Positions 7,432 through 16,210 are shown, counted from the first letter of the stretch. The stretch: 28,208 nt of DNA from Planctomycetota bacterium (GCA_024278415.1 JAJRTI010000018.1:1-28208); one strand, 5' to 3'. A program made the numbers and translations. Notes: generated by a model from the sequence alone, not told the origin.

Positions 7432-9152
7432 TGTAAAAACAGATCCTCTGCCAGATCATCGAGGAGTGGCCGCGTCGCCGGCAACTGCCGCCAGTCGAGC
7501 CAATCGGGCCCCGGGCGAGGCATGGCCCAGCGCTCCCCGGGACGTGTCGCGCCACAGCAAGTTGAGTCGCCGCCGAGTTGGGCCATGCCGTCCCGCCGCG
7601 ACGGCGCCAACTCGTTCCTCAGCCATTTCGGGTCTCGCCCGGGGTTGGCGTAGCCAGCGGCAGGCAGATTGATAAGCACGTTGTCTTTGGCGGTCACGCC
7701 TGGCGGCCAAGGCGGCGCTTTGCGACGTTTTACAGCAAAGACGTTGTGCGAAATCCACACATCTTCTACCGGGGATTCATTCCACCAGCAAAGCCAATTC
7801 CCGACGAACGTGTTATGGTGGATCTTGACGTTTCGAATGGGTCCATTGAGCGGCGGCCCTCGCTCCAGGCCGGGGCTGAGCAACTTGACTTGCGCGGCGT
7901 TGATACCGCCGCTGGGGTGAAGGAATAAGTTGTGGCTGATGTCGACAGGCCCGGCCAACACAGGGCTGATCCCGAGCGACTCGTGGCAGTCGTAAATCAG
8001 ATTGTGATGAAAGCGGACCTTCTTCGCGAAGCCATCGAATTCTATCGCGTCGTCCGTGCAGTACGCGATGAGATTGCCGAAGACATCTTCCCCCGAGCGG
8101 ATACGCTCGTCACCAGTGGTCACCTTGAGGCCGTCGTTTGCATGGACCACGAGATTATGCCGCACGATCGCTCCGTCGTCCACCGACAGTAGCAAGCAGT
8201 TGCCCGTGACGTAATCGTAGAGCGTGTTCTTGGGCAGCCACGTACGGCGCCATTCGGCCTGGGGGTAGTTGTGGTAGCCGCAATACTCAACAATCAGATT
8301 CTCACACGATCCAACGCCGAAAGCCGCGTTCACGCCCAGCTTGGCGCCTGTGAAGAGGCAGTTGCTCACGACCACGCTGCGGCCGCGCCAAATGCGCACG
8401 CCAGACGCGACTCCCCAGTCGAAGTGGATCCCTTCCAAGTGGACATAGTCTGCGTCGACCCACACATTGGCCGCGCGCCACACACCGTTGGCGAGCTGCG
8501 CGGGGACAGGCCCATGCGTCTCGATACGACACTGCCTTGGCCGCGCCCCTGCCGGCAAATACAGATACAGCCTGCCCCGCTCTTGGCAGAACGCCGCGCG
8601 TGCGTTCGGCAACGCCGTGAAAGACTTCAGGGTCGCCAGAGTCTTGCAAGGCAACGCGGATTGGCCGCCCACCCGCAGGCCATAGATCGGCCAGGGGGGG
8701 ACGGTCCCATAGATACCCGCCCCCTCCTCGCTCCACGCCGTGCGGCTATAGGGCCACCCTCGCCCTTCACCTGACACAACCACCGTGCCCGGCGTCTGCG
8801 CCCTCACGCGAATGGGATGCGATGGCGTCCCACTTCTCTGGATACACACACGCTCCTGGTATCGGCCTGGCAGTAGAACGATTTCATCGCCGGGCGTTGC
8901 CATATCGACCGCGCGTTGAATCGACGACAAGGCATGGGACGGGCTCGCGCCCCAGCACCAATTGCTGCCAGTAGGCGACACGTAAATCTTGTGCGGCGGC
9001 CTTGGGAAGATATCGGGCGGCGCCCACAGCAACAGCGATAGCGCCACAGCCAGGATGGCCAGGACGTCGCCGGTGACTGCTCGCCAATTGCGCGGGGCAA
9101 CGAGAGAGCCAGCGTCAACCCGGCGGTCGGATGATGATGTGGGGTGGGTCAT
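7428..9152 (-). CDS. membrane-anchored right-handed parallel beta-helix protein (polysaccharide lyase/epimerase-like fold)
   Basis: 574 aa. After about 25 residues there is one membrane helix (VLAILAVALSLLLWAPP). The start of a beta-helix fold follows: IYVSPTGSNW, AVDMATPGDEIVLLPGRYQERV and GTPSHPIRVRAQ, the pattern typical of PL6-like and NosD-like proteins. From about residue 260 there are repeated helix coils with asparagine/histidine ladders (VVVSNCLFTGA, VRHNLVVHANDGLKV, NLIAYCTDDAIEF, VRFHHNLIYDCHESLG, ISHNLFLHPS, IHHNTFVGNW, ISHNVFAVK). Proteins of this fold cleave or epimerise uronate polysaccharides, but I cannot identify catalytic residues or an AlgG-type DPHD motif, so activity is unproven. 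The ATG at 9152 overlaps the DUF4838 stop by ATGA, so I prefer it to the longer frame starting at 9287. Confidence 0.85.
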   Translation of the reverse strand: MTHPTSSSDRRVDAGSLVAPRNWRAVTGDVLAILAVALSLLLWAPPDIFPRPPHKIYVSPTGSNWCWGASPSHALSSIQRAVDMATPGDEIVLLPGRYQERVCIQRSGTPSHPIRVRAQTPGTVVVSGEGRGWPYSRTAWSEEGAGIYGTVPPWPIYGLRVGGQSALPCKTLATLKSFTALPNARAAFCQERGRLYLYLPAGARPRQCRIETHGPVPAQLANGVWRAANVWVDADYVHLEGIHFDWGVASGVRIWRGRSVVVSNCLFTGAKLGVNAAFGVGSCENLIVEYCGYHNYPQAEWRRTWLPKNTLYDYVTGNCLLLSVDDGAIVRHNLVVHANDGLKVTTGDERIRSGEDVFGNLIAYCTDDAIEFDGFAKKVRFHHNLIYDCHESLGISPVLAGPVDISHNLFLHPSGGINAAQVKLLSPGLERGPPLNGPIRNVKIHHNTFVGNWLCWWNESPVEDVWISHNVFAVKRRKAPPWPPGVTAKDNVLINLPAAGYANPGRDPKWLRNELAPSRRDGMAQLGGDSTCCGATRPGERWAMPRPGPDWLDWRQLPATRPLLDDLAEDLFLQ

Positions 9153-12103
9153 CTCGCTCCGGCCTGGGGCCGCACCGAATTCTCGCTCGGTTCGGCCACG
9201 AGGAAAAACCGGTCGATCCATATGGCCTTCACCGCGTTGCCAGTGGCGGGCGGCGCCACCCAGATGTACATCGCGCTCTTCTCCCAATGCGCTCCCAAGT
9301 CGACCACGTGATACCCCTTCCCCTTCATCTCCTCCGCACGAACTTCGCGGCGCACGTAACTCCGGCGGGCGGCCGCATCGTAAATCCCGATCTCGAATGC
9401 CGGCCCCGGCCTCCCGGTCAATTCACATCGGATGACCGCGCGGCATCTCACCTTCGCTCGGCCGCCCACCAAAGGATAGCACAGGGGACGTGAAACGGCC
9501 CACAGAGGATCGCACGCGTCCTCATCCGCCGGGCAATAGCGAGCCATAAGCCCTCTGAGGCTCGACCGCTGCACGGTGGTCTTCGCGCCCGCTAGCAGCT
9601 TGCACAGTCGTCTCTTCCACGTGCGCTCCGGCCGCATGCTCTCGTACGACGACTCGACAAAACGCCGGACCATCACCCTCTTCCCCTCGGCGGCGTGAGC
9701 GACGCTACCCAGGTTGTAGGCAATCGAGAGCAATGTCAACGCGAGGGCCGCGCCTGTCAATGCGCCCCAGAGGGCATTCCTCGCCCGAACGGCGACTGGC
9801 GGTCTCTGCCGGGAGCGTTTCTGCTTGCGGATCATGTAGACTCCCACAACGAGCACAGCTCCCAACGCAAGCAGGCTGAACACCCCCGTGCCCAAAGCTG
9901 TGCGGAGGGCATCTCCCGCGCCCATGGCAGCCGCAATCCCGCTGGGGAACACCATACCCGCGAGCCGCGCGATCGCAAGAAGGGCGACAAGTCCGACCGG
10001 CCCTAACCATGGCCAAGTGGGTGCATAGAAAGAATACACGGCCGCGCACGCGAGGCTGAGGCCCACAATGAAACTCCAGACAATCCAGTCGGCATAAGCC
10101 CAACAATCGGCCGGTATGCGCGCCGCGACGCCGTCGGACGCGGCCGCGTCTGGAACCAGAGCGACACCGTCCTGCGGCCTCAACCAGAACTCGCCGTCTT
10201 GGATATCCAGGTATTCCGAGGGTGGCAGACCTTCACACCCGGGGGGCGGCGCGGCCTCGCGTCGCCCAGAGCCCAGGACCGTCTTCTCGAACGAACGGAT
10301 CAAGTCTGCCGGCAGGCGATGGCGTTTGGCGATGGCGAGGAACGTCTCCGCGTTCCCCATGTAATCCCTTGGCCCTGGCCAGACCAGCCCTCGGGCCTTG
10401 GCGGCCTGCTTCAGATAATCCCAACGCATCGCCCACACGTAACGCAGAGGCAACCGCGCCACTTGCACGCGCTCAAGGAACTGAGGCTCTTTGGACGCCG
10501 CCCGTTCGGCCTGCTCGAACAGCGCTTCTGCCTGCGCCATCACATCGAGGGACAGGAAAGGATGCGATGACGTCGAGTATCCGCTCAGTTCAGCGTCGGT
10601 CGTGAGCACCGCGTGGCTCATGAGTTCGATGTAGCGCTCAATAGGGTCCGCCGCGGGGCCGAAGACCCCTCCCACGAAATCTTTGATGAGTTCATCCTCG
10701 TCCGCTTGGGGCCGCCACATGAGCTTGGCCAAGAGCCAGGCTCTCAGACCGCCCATCGCGTAGCCGCGTGCGCGTCCTTCGCCCTGAGCGAACACGCCCT
10801 TGACTCCATGCTTGACGAACAGCCTGATGTTGGGCCCCAGGACATGCAGATTGGGATACGGGATGAAGTGCTTGATGTTCGCCACATAGTCCCACATGTA
10901 AAGCCGGTCGCAGATCTCCGCCCATCCCTCGAGGTCGCGCACGAAAGCCCTGTTCTCCCTGCTTCCGGGATCCTCCAGAGGCCGGTTAAATGAGCATTCG
11001 ATGCTGCAAAGCCTGACGATCACGTTGCGCCTTGGCCGGACATGCTTGGGGGGCTTGCGGGAATACCGGTAAGCGAATGTCGATATGAGCACGTTAGGGA
11101 ACTCTTTCTCCACCTCCGCCGCGACGGCATTGACAAAATGAAGGAGTGGCCCAGAAGGCGACCCCTCCTTTTCCTCCAACGCGCGGCACTTCGCGCACTC
11201 ACATCGACCTCCCCAGTCATTCTGTGACACAGACACGATGTCGGACTCAGGCCGATCGCGCAGCCACCCCATCACGCGCTTGGCCACGAAGCGCGTGAGT
11301 GTGTCGTTGGTCAGGCACAACTGCCCACCTTCGTGGAAGCGCATTCCATTTCGCTCGCTGAACCACTCCGGGTGTTTGCTGAAGTACACGTCGGCCGGCA
11401 CGAGCCGCTCGAAGGAGTGGCAGAAGTCTCGGTACACAATGCGGCCGCCGCGCGCCGCGTCGAGACCCGTTCCATCTCCATTCACCTTGTTGCGGACCGC
11501 CCAGTCGGCATCGAATTGCGAACGGCAGAACGGCTCTCGGTACTCCAGCCTAGGCACATATCGCACGTGCAGTTCCGGAACAACCAGCGTCGGCCTGTGT
11601 GGAATCTTGGAGATCTCGGGCGTCCACCATCGGCACCCCACGACATCTTCGAGGAACGTGTAGACCGCATAGAGCGTCCCGCGGGGGCGCCCGCCAGCGA
11701 ACACCATGTCGCTCCCCACAGTCTCAACGATCACCCCCTCCTTCCCGATACCGCGGAACGGCTGCTCGCCGATGAGCTTCTGGGCCTCCGCTCCCGCTCC
11801 CACGATGAACGCCGGCCCATCCCCCCGCCGGCTCGCATCGACGACTGGGAACACGGCCCCTGTCACCTCGCCCAGGAAGCGCGCCAGTTCTTGCGCAGCA
11901 TGCCGCTCTGCTGGGATCGCGCCTGTGGTGACAACCACGGTGTAGCGCGTGCGGCCGTCGGCGGCGAGAGTCAATGCCCTCGCGCGGGGTGCGGCCCCCT
12001 GTTCAGAACCCAACAGAGAGGAGGCGAGCCCGGCCACGAGCACAACAGCGGCCCCAAGCCGGCACATGGGCCTCACACGATGATGCTGAACACGAACGCT
12101 CAA
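9149..12103 (-). CDS. DUF4838 glycosidase-like protein with internal membrane domain
   Basis: 984 aa. A signal-like segment (LGAAVVLVAGLASSLLG) leads to a GH67-N/GH20-N-like domain (about residues 40-160, with PAERHAAQELARFLGEVTG). The DUF4838 core (about 160-560) includes SVSQNDWGGRCECAKC and the following SPSGPLLHFVNAVA. DUF4838 proteins resemble alpha-glucuronidase-type TIM barrels; their substrates are mostly unknown. Unusually, about four membrane helices follow (about 670-692, 698-716, 735-755 and 775-803), then an apparently extracytoplasmic C-terminal domain of about 180 residues that may bind carbohydrate (ending in a VVDLGAHWEKSAMYIWVAPP pattern). The TTG start at 12103 has AGAGAGG 5 nt upstream; an ATG 12 codons in lacks a good SD. 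It is coupled by ATGA to the beta-helix gene. A membrane-fixed EPS-trimming enzyme is my inference. Confidence 0.88.
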   Translation of the reverse strand: MSVRVQHHRVRPMCRLGAAVVLVAGLASSLLGSEQGAAPRARALTLAADGRTRYTVVVTTGAIPAERHAAQELARFLGEVTGAVFPVVDASRRGDGPAFIVGAGAEAQKLIGEQPFRGIGKEGVIVETVGSDMVFAGGRPRGTLYAVYTFLEDVVGCRWWTPEISKIPHRPTLVVPELHVRYVPRLEYREPFCRSQFDADWAVRNKVNGDGTGLDAARGGRIVYRDFCHSFERLVPADVYFSKHPEWFSERNGMRFHEGGQLCLTNDTLTRFVAKRVMGWLRDRPESDIVSVSQNDWGGRCECAKCRALEEKEGSPSGPLLHFVNAVAAEVEKEFPNVLISTFAYRYSRKPPKHVRPRRNVIVRLCSIECSFNRPLEDPGSRENRAFVRDLEGWAEICDRLYMWDYVANIKHFIPYPNLHVLGPNIRLFVKHGVKGVFAQGEGRARGYAMGGLRAWLLAKLMWRPQADEDELIKDFVGGVFGPAADPIERYIELMSHAVLTTDAELSGYSTSSHPFLSLDVMAQAEALFEQAERAASKEPQFLERVQVARLPLRYVWAMRWDYLKQAAKARGLVWPGPRDYMGNAETFLAIAKRHRLPADLIRSFEKTVLGSGRREAAPPPGCEGLPPSEYLDIQDGEFWLRPQDGVALVPDAAASDGVAARIPADCWAYADWIVWSFIVGLSLACAAVYSFYAPTWPWLGPVGLVALLAIARLAGMVFPSGIAAAMGAGDALRTALGTGVFSLLALGAVLVVGVYMIRKQKRSRQRPPVAVRARNALWGALTGAALALTLLSIAYNLGSVAHAAEGKRVMVRRFVESSYESMRPERTWKRRLCKLLAGAKTTVQRSSLRGLMARYCPADEDACDPLWAVSRPLCYPLVGGRAKVRCRAVIRCELTGRPGPAFEIGIYDAAARRSYVRREVRAEEMKGKGYHVVDLGAHWEKSAMYIWVAPPATGNAVKAIWIDRFFLVAEPSENSVRPQAGAR

Positions 12104-12166
12104 TCAGACCTCTCTGCCATACGCGGGAACTGTGAACTGTTCAAACTGTTCCGCCGCTTCCTCCAT
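12104..12166 (-). CDS. possible 20-aa leader peptide (small ORF)
   Basis: A 20-codon frame lies between the GT-C-like gene and the DUF4838 gene. It starts at ATG 12164-12166 with GGGAG 4 nt upstream and ends at TGA 12104-12106, directly abutting the TTG start at 12103. The peptide starts MEEAAEQFEQF and ends YGREV. The SD of the DUF4838 gene lies inside its last codons, so translation could open that site. It may be chance; a frame this short needs expression evidence. Confidence 0.3.
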   Translation of the reverse strand: MEEAAEQFEQFTVPAYGREV

Positions 12167-12196
12167 CTCGCTCCCGGCCCTGCCGCGGCCACCTCC

Positions 12197-13795
12197 TCAG
12201 AAGTAGTCCTTGGGCCGCGCCGAGGACAGGGGCGACACGAGCCCGCGGGGGAGTAGGTAAACGCCGCCCGGCTTGAGCAAGCCCGCCGCCCTTTCGTTCA
12301 CCTTGACAGGTTGCCCGTACTGCGCCAAATCCACGTGCTGCCAACGCCTGACCAGCGCCGCGAAATCGGGATCATAGAAGATGTGGAACCGCTCAGATTC
12401 CGGCGCCACCTGGTTCTTCTTCAGAAACTCCCCAATGCCACGGTCTAGGAAATGGACCAGGTACCGCTCGCCATCGACGCCCTTGAAGCGGGTCACAAAC
12501 CGAAGCGGCCGGTGGGCGCCAACAATCTTCGAGCCCAGGGGCTCCGGGGTCACCAGCATCGGCTCTTCCCCCCTGCCGATCAGCATTGACCTGGGCGGCA
12601 GCGTTCCGAGCGCCTTTCTCGCATTCTCGGCCCCCCAACGGTTCTTGCACGCGGCGTTGTAGGCTTTGAAGTAGAAGCCATCCTCGACCCTCAACGTCAG
12701 GGAGTCGTCCCGAGGGTCACGCAGGTCGATGAACACCAAGCCTTGAAGCACCCAAAGCGCCAAGACCCATCGCATGAAGACCTTGCCATGATGCGCGGCC
12801 AAGTAGATCAGCAAGACGGCCATCGACGGCAGCACGATCTCCGGCTTGCTGGGGAAGCGCGCGAGCACAAGCACGTTCGGCACGATCGTGCAAAAGACGA
12901 TCGCGCGTATGAGCCACGGGTTGGCCGGCGCCTCCTGGGGGGTTCTTCTGAGCATCCTGGCCACTGTCCCGCCGGCGATCAACAAGCAGAGCGGAATGCC
13001 CAGCACGAAGCAGATGATGCGGTATGTGGGCGTGACCACGTGGTAGGCGAGCGACTGCAACGGCAGCACGATGCGGAGTTCGTCCCGGTAAAACGCATAG
13101 ATCGGCGCATAGACCATGGCCGCGGCCAGCGCGGAGCCTCCACACATCAGGCCGGCTTGCCACAACGCCCGCTTGCGACCCGCCCCTTCGGCCCGGCTCT
13201 TCAGATACACACACGCCGCGAGCGCGAACACCAACACGCAGTAGTTCAGGCGAACGGCCATGCAAGCCACGAAGGCCAATGTCCCAGCGCCGTATCGGCC
13301 GTGAACGACCAAGCACAGCGCCACGAGAAAAAGGCTCAAGCTGACGGTGTAATCCCCCACCCCGCTCACGTTGGATACGAAGTGCGGACACAGCAGGAGG
13401 CATGAGGCGGCCAACGCGGCGGCCCGAATGCCCAGGCGGACGCAGAGATGGTAGTAGGCCAGGATGCCGGCATAAGCGACCAGCGCGTACCAGCACAGGA
13501 CTCCGGCCTTCCCCGCGAACGACCATGCCACCATGTTCGCCAGGTCGAGCAGTGGCTGCCCGGGGCGGCGAGAAATCCGATACTTGAAGTCCGTCACCAA
13601 TCCATGCGCAGTCCTCAGGACACCCAAGCTGTCGCCATCCGCGCCCGGCGGCGCATAGGGCGCGAATAGAAACACAATGGCGAGCAATACAACAAGACTA
13701 AACGCGTAGAAGCGCCAGTGCTGGCGCCACGTTTGTTCGCCGCACCTCCCCCTCTCTTGGGGATCAGGGGAGCCGTCGTGTGTCCCATGGCTCAT
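12197..13795 (-). CDS. polytopic membrane protein, GT-C-like glycosyltransferase candidate
   Basis: 532 aa. An N-terminal cytoplasmic tail of about 30 residues leads into about nine to eleven helices up to residue 370, then a soluble C-terminal domain of about 150 residues containing many charged and aromatic residues. The first extracytoplasmic loop (after the LLAIVFLFAPYAPPGAD helix) holds acidic and arginine residues (GADGDSLGVLRTAHG, YRISRRPGQPLLDL), the layout of GT-C enzymes that use polyprenyl-phosphate sugars. A later RFPSKPEIVLPSMAVLLIYLA segment recalls the family's last loop and helix. I cannot assign a donor. GGAG is 6 nt before the ATG at 13795; longer starts at 13813 and 13843 have no SD. 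It sits between a GT4 gene and the DUF4838 trio. Confidence 0.65.
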   Translation of the reverse strand: MSHGTHDGSPDPQERGRCGEQTWRQHWRFYAFSLVVLLAIVFLFAPYAPPGADGDSLGVLRTAHGLVTDFKYRISRRPGQPLLDLANMVAWSFAGKAGVLCWYALVAYAGILAYYHLCVRLGIRAAALAASCLLLCPHFVSNVSGVGDYTVSLSLFLVALCLVVHGRYGAGTLAFVACMAVRLNYCVLVFALAACVYLKSRAEGAGRKRALWQAGLMCGGSALAAAMVYAPIYAFYRDELRIVLPLQSLAYHVVTPTYRIICFVLGIPLCLLIAGGTVARMLRRTPQEAPANPWLIRAIVFCTIVPNVLVLARFPSKPEIVLPSMAVLLIYLAAHHGKVFMRWVLALWVLQGLVFIDLRDPRDDSLTLRVEDGFYFKAYNAACKNRWGAENARKALGTLPPRSMLIGRGEEPMLVTPEPLGSKIVGAHRPLRFVTRFKGVDGERYLVHFLDRGIGEFLKKNQVAPESERFHIFYDPDFAALVRRWQHVDLAQYGQPVKVNERAAGLLKPGGVYLLPRGLVSPLSSARPKDYF

Positions 13796-13867
13796 GTTCT
13801 GCTCCTGGTTCATGGGGGATGTCCGTGGCCGCCTCGATGACACGCGTCGAGAGTCACGCCCTGCCGC

Positions 13868-15118
13868 TCACGCCCCATCGGGCAAGTGCCTGTCGTAGAC
13901 CTCCGCCAACTGGTCTGCAAAAGAATGGGGCGAGAACTCCTCGACAACCGTTTCTCGCGCGTTCCGTCCGAGTTCGTCTCGCCGCTCCGTGGAATCGACA
14001 ATCTCCATCGCCGCCTGCGCGAGGGCCTGGCTGTCGCCCACCGGCACGAGGCGGCCGTTCACCGCGTCCCGAACGTAGGCGCGCGGCCCTCCACAGTCCG
14101 TACTCACAATCGGCAGACCGCAGGCCATTGCTTCGAGCGCGGCGATTCCCAGCCCCTCCTGGCGCGAAGATTGAATGTAGGCCCATGCCGTTCGATGGGT
14201 TCGAGCCAGCTCCGCAGGGCTGAGCCACCCCAGGGGACGCACGCAATCTTCTGGCAGCCCCAGGCCTTGCACGTGGCGGCTCAAGGCTCGGCTCGGAGAC
14301 GCGCCAGCCAGGCAGAGTTCGGCTCGCGGGAACTGGCGGTGGATGAGGGCAAACGCGGCCAGGAGCGTGGGCAGATCCTTCCGGCCGTCCTCCAGGCGTC
14401 CCGCCGCGATGAGCCTGGGGTGCGGCGAGCGGGCGCCGCCCGGCTTGAAAAAATCCGTGTCGACGTAGCAAGGCAGCACCGACGTTCTGGCGGCTTCGAG
14501 CCGATACCGCAGGCCCAAGTCGTTCCGGGTGTCAGGACTCAGGCAGAAGACGTGCGCTGCGCCTCGCAGAATCGCGCCTTCGTCCCGACGCATCAGTGGC
14601 AGCATCGTCTGGTACGCGCACTTCTTGAGCCAGCCGAACTCCTCGTATCGCCCCTTAAGATCCTCGTCGATGCCCACCGCAGGCCAACAGAAGTACGCTT
14701 GGCGCTGGCGAGTGAGAGCGTACCCCGCGGCGGGAGGTCCGGTGACGGATTGCAGCAGATCGCCCGGCCGCAGTTCAGCCAGCCAGGCAGAAGCGCAGGC
14801 CCTGTACTTGAGCGACGCAATCCGCGCGAGCCTGGAGCCAATGCACACTCCCGGGAGGCCGTCCACCGACTCGTGGCGCTTGCCGCCGCCCCGCGCGGTG
14901 AGTCGGTTCAGCGGATCGTTGTGGCGAGGCGGAAGGTACACGAGCGCCACGTCGACGCCCGCGGCCCTGACCACGCGCGCGTACGCCTGCACCATGGTGA
15001 GCACCCCTCCTTGAATCGCGGGGGACTGCGTCGCGATGAGAGCCCGGCCTATACGCCGCCGGCCAAGCACGCCCCCCAGTCGTTGCACCCCAGCCAGCGC
15101 TGCAAGCGTAGACGTCAT
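13868..15118 (-). CDS. family 4 glycosyltransferase (GT-B)
   Basis: 416 aa. It has an N-terminal Rossmann-type domain (ALIATQSPAIQGGVLTMVQAYARVVRAAGVDVALVYLPP) and a C-terminal nucleotide-sugar domain. The linker and donor region read LIAAGRLEDGRKDLPTLLAAF, and the GT4 signature is SSRQEGLGIAALEAMACGLP, containing the E-x7-E motif. Its role would be adding a sugar to the lipid-linked EPS repeat at the inner membrane; donor and acceptor are unknown. The ATG at 15118 gives a normal GT4 N-terminus and clears the upstream epimerase stop by 19 bp. The longer frame from 15172 would overlap that gene by 35 bp. A weak GAGAT lies before the ATG. Confidence 0.9.
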   Translation of the reverse strand: MTSTLAALAGVQRLGGVLGRRRIGRALIATQSPAIQGGVLTMVQAYARVVRAAGVDVALVYLPPRHNDPLNRLTARGGGKRHESVDGLPGVCIGSRLARIASLKYRACASAWLAELRPGDLLQSVTGPPAAGYALTRQRQAYFCWPAVGIDEDLKGRYEEFGWLKKCAYQTMLPLMRRDEGAILRGAAHVFCLSPDTRNDLGLRYRLEAARTSVLPCYVDTDFFKPGGARSPHPRLIAAGRLEDGRKDLPTLLAAFALIHRQFPRAELCLAGASPSRALSRHVQGLGLPEDCVRPLGWLSPAELARTHRTAWAYIQSSRQEGLGIAALEAMACGLPIVSTDCGGPRAYVRDAVNGRLVPVGDSQALAQAAMEIVDSTERRDELGRNARETVVEEFSPHSFADQLAEVYDRHLPDGA

Positions 15119-15137
15119 GGTCGATCTCTGCGTCACA

Positions 15138-16199
15138 TCACGAACCAAGAAGCGAGCGCAACATGTCAGCATTCTCCCGGACCCAATCCAAGAGACGCTT
15201 CACACCTTCGTCTGGGCAGACCTGCGGCTCCCATTGCAGCTCCTGCCGTGCGCGAGCGATGTCGGATACATACACCTTCTGGTCCCCCGGGCGCCAATCC
15301 GCAAGGGCCGGCTGAATCTTGATGCCGCTATGGCGCGCGATCGCCTCCACCAGCTCCAAGAGCGACAGCGTCCTCTGTGGCCCGCCGCCCATGTTGAAGA
15401 TCCGGCCGCTCACTGCGTCGCGTCGCGCCCATGCCGCCCAGTACGCGTCCAACAGGTCGTCGATCCAAAGCAGGTCGCGAATCTGCTTGCCGTTGCCGAA
15501 GATCGTGACCTCCTTCCCCAGCACGGCCGCGATGATGAACCAGGCCACCCACCCTTGGTCCTCCATCCCGTACTGGTGGGTTCCGTAGATACAGGACTGC
15601 CGGAACACAACCGTATCCAGGCCGTAGATGCGGGCGTAGTCGCGTACGTATTGGTCCGCCGCGCCCTTCGAGCAGCCGTATGGGCTGTGGAAGTCCAAGG
15701 GCTGCGACTCCGACACACCTTCCGGCAAGTCGGCATATCGGTACCGTCTCGCGTCCTCGACGACCGCAAGCTGCTCAGATTCGCCGTAGACCTTGTTCGT
15801 GGATGAGAAAATGAGCAACGCGCCCGGCGCGAGGTGCCGCAGGCTCTCCAGAACGTTCAGCGTGCCGAGCGCATTCGTTTCGAAATCGGTCCGCGGATCC
15901 TGCACGGACGTGGTCACCGCGACCTGTGCCGCCTGATGGAGCACAATGTCGACGCCGGCCGCTTGCGCGAACACGTCATCAACTGCGGCCGCATCCCGCA
16001 CGTCGGCATGGAGGAAGACCAATTCGCCGTTGGACGCCGGCGCCGCGCACTGCTGCAACCATTCGAGGTTCGCGCTGGCTCCGGGCCGGGACAGGTTGTC
16101 TACGCAGTACGTGACACACCCCTCCCTGAGGAGTCTCGCAGTGCAGTGGACTCCTATAAAGCCACAGCCGCCAAAAACCACGCCTTTCTGCCGTGTCAA
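15138..16199 (-). CDS. NAD-dependent sugar-nucleotide epimerase, CDP-paratose 2-epimerase (tyvelose epimerase)-like
   Basis: About 353 aa, extended SDR fold. The NAD-binding motif is GGCGFIG at the N-terminus; the catalytic region has SSTNKVYG and the tyrosine/lysine pair YGCSK. Long stretches match what I recall of Salmonella TyvE/RfbE: DFHSPYGCSKGAADQY, YARIYGLDTVVFRQS, EDQGWVAWF and GNGKQIRDLLWIDDL. That enzyme turns CDP-paratose into CDP-tyvelose, but many EPS-locus relatives act on unknown donors. No other CDP-dideoxyhexose gene is in the window. I prefer the TTG at 16199 because AAGGAG lies 5 nt upstream and the product begins MTRQKGVVFGG; an ATG at 16220, inside a palindrome, lacks an SD. 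Confidence 0.88.
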   Translation of the reverse strand: MTRQKGVVFGGCGFIGVHCTARLLREGCVTYCVDNLSRPGASANLEWLQQCAAPASNGELVFLHADVRDAAAVDDVFAQAAGVDIVLHQAAQVAVTTSVQDPRTDFETNALGTLNVLESLRHLAPGALLIFSSTNKVYGESEQLAVVEDARRYRYADLPEGVSESQPLDFHSPYGCSKGAADQYVRDYARIYGLDTVVFRQSCIYGTHQYGMEDQGWVAWFIIAAVLGKEVTIFGNGKQIRDLLWIDDLLDAYWAAWARRDAVSGRIFNMGGGPQRTLSLLELVEAIARHSGIKIQPALADWRPGDQKVYVSDIARARQELQWEPQVCPDEGVKRLLDWVRENADMLRSLLGS

Positions 16200-16204
16200 T
16201 TGAA

Positions 16205-16210
16205 CTCCTT
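16205..16210 (-). promoter_or_regulatory. Shine-Dalgarno for the epimerase gene
   Basis: AAGGAG on the minus strand, 5 nt from the TTG at 16197-16199. It decides between the TTG and the upstream ATG at 16218-16220, and directly follows an 18-bp perfect palindrome. Confidence 0.6.

Noticed and set aside
13886..15322. 478-codon plus-strand frame opposite the GT4 and epimerase genes
   Set aside because: Antisense shadow; rich in R, P, A and H, spans two real genes and has no recognisable domain.
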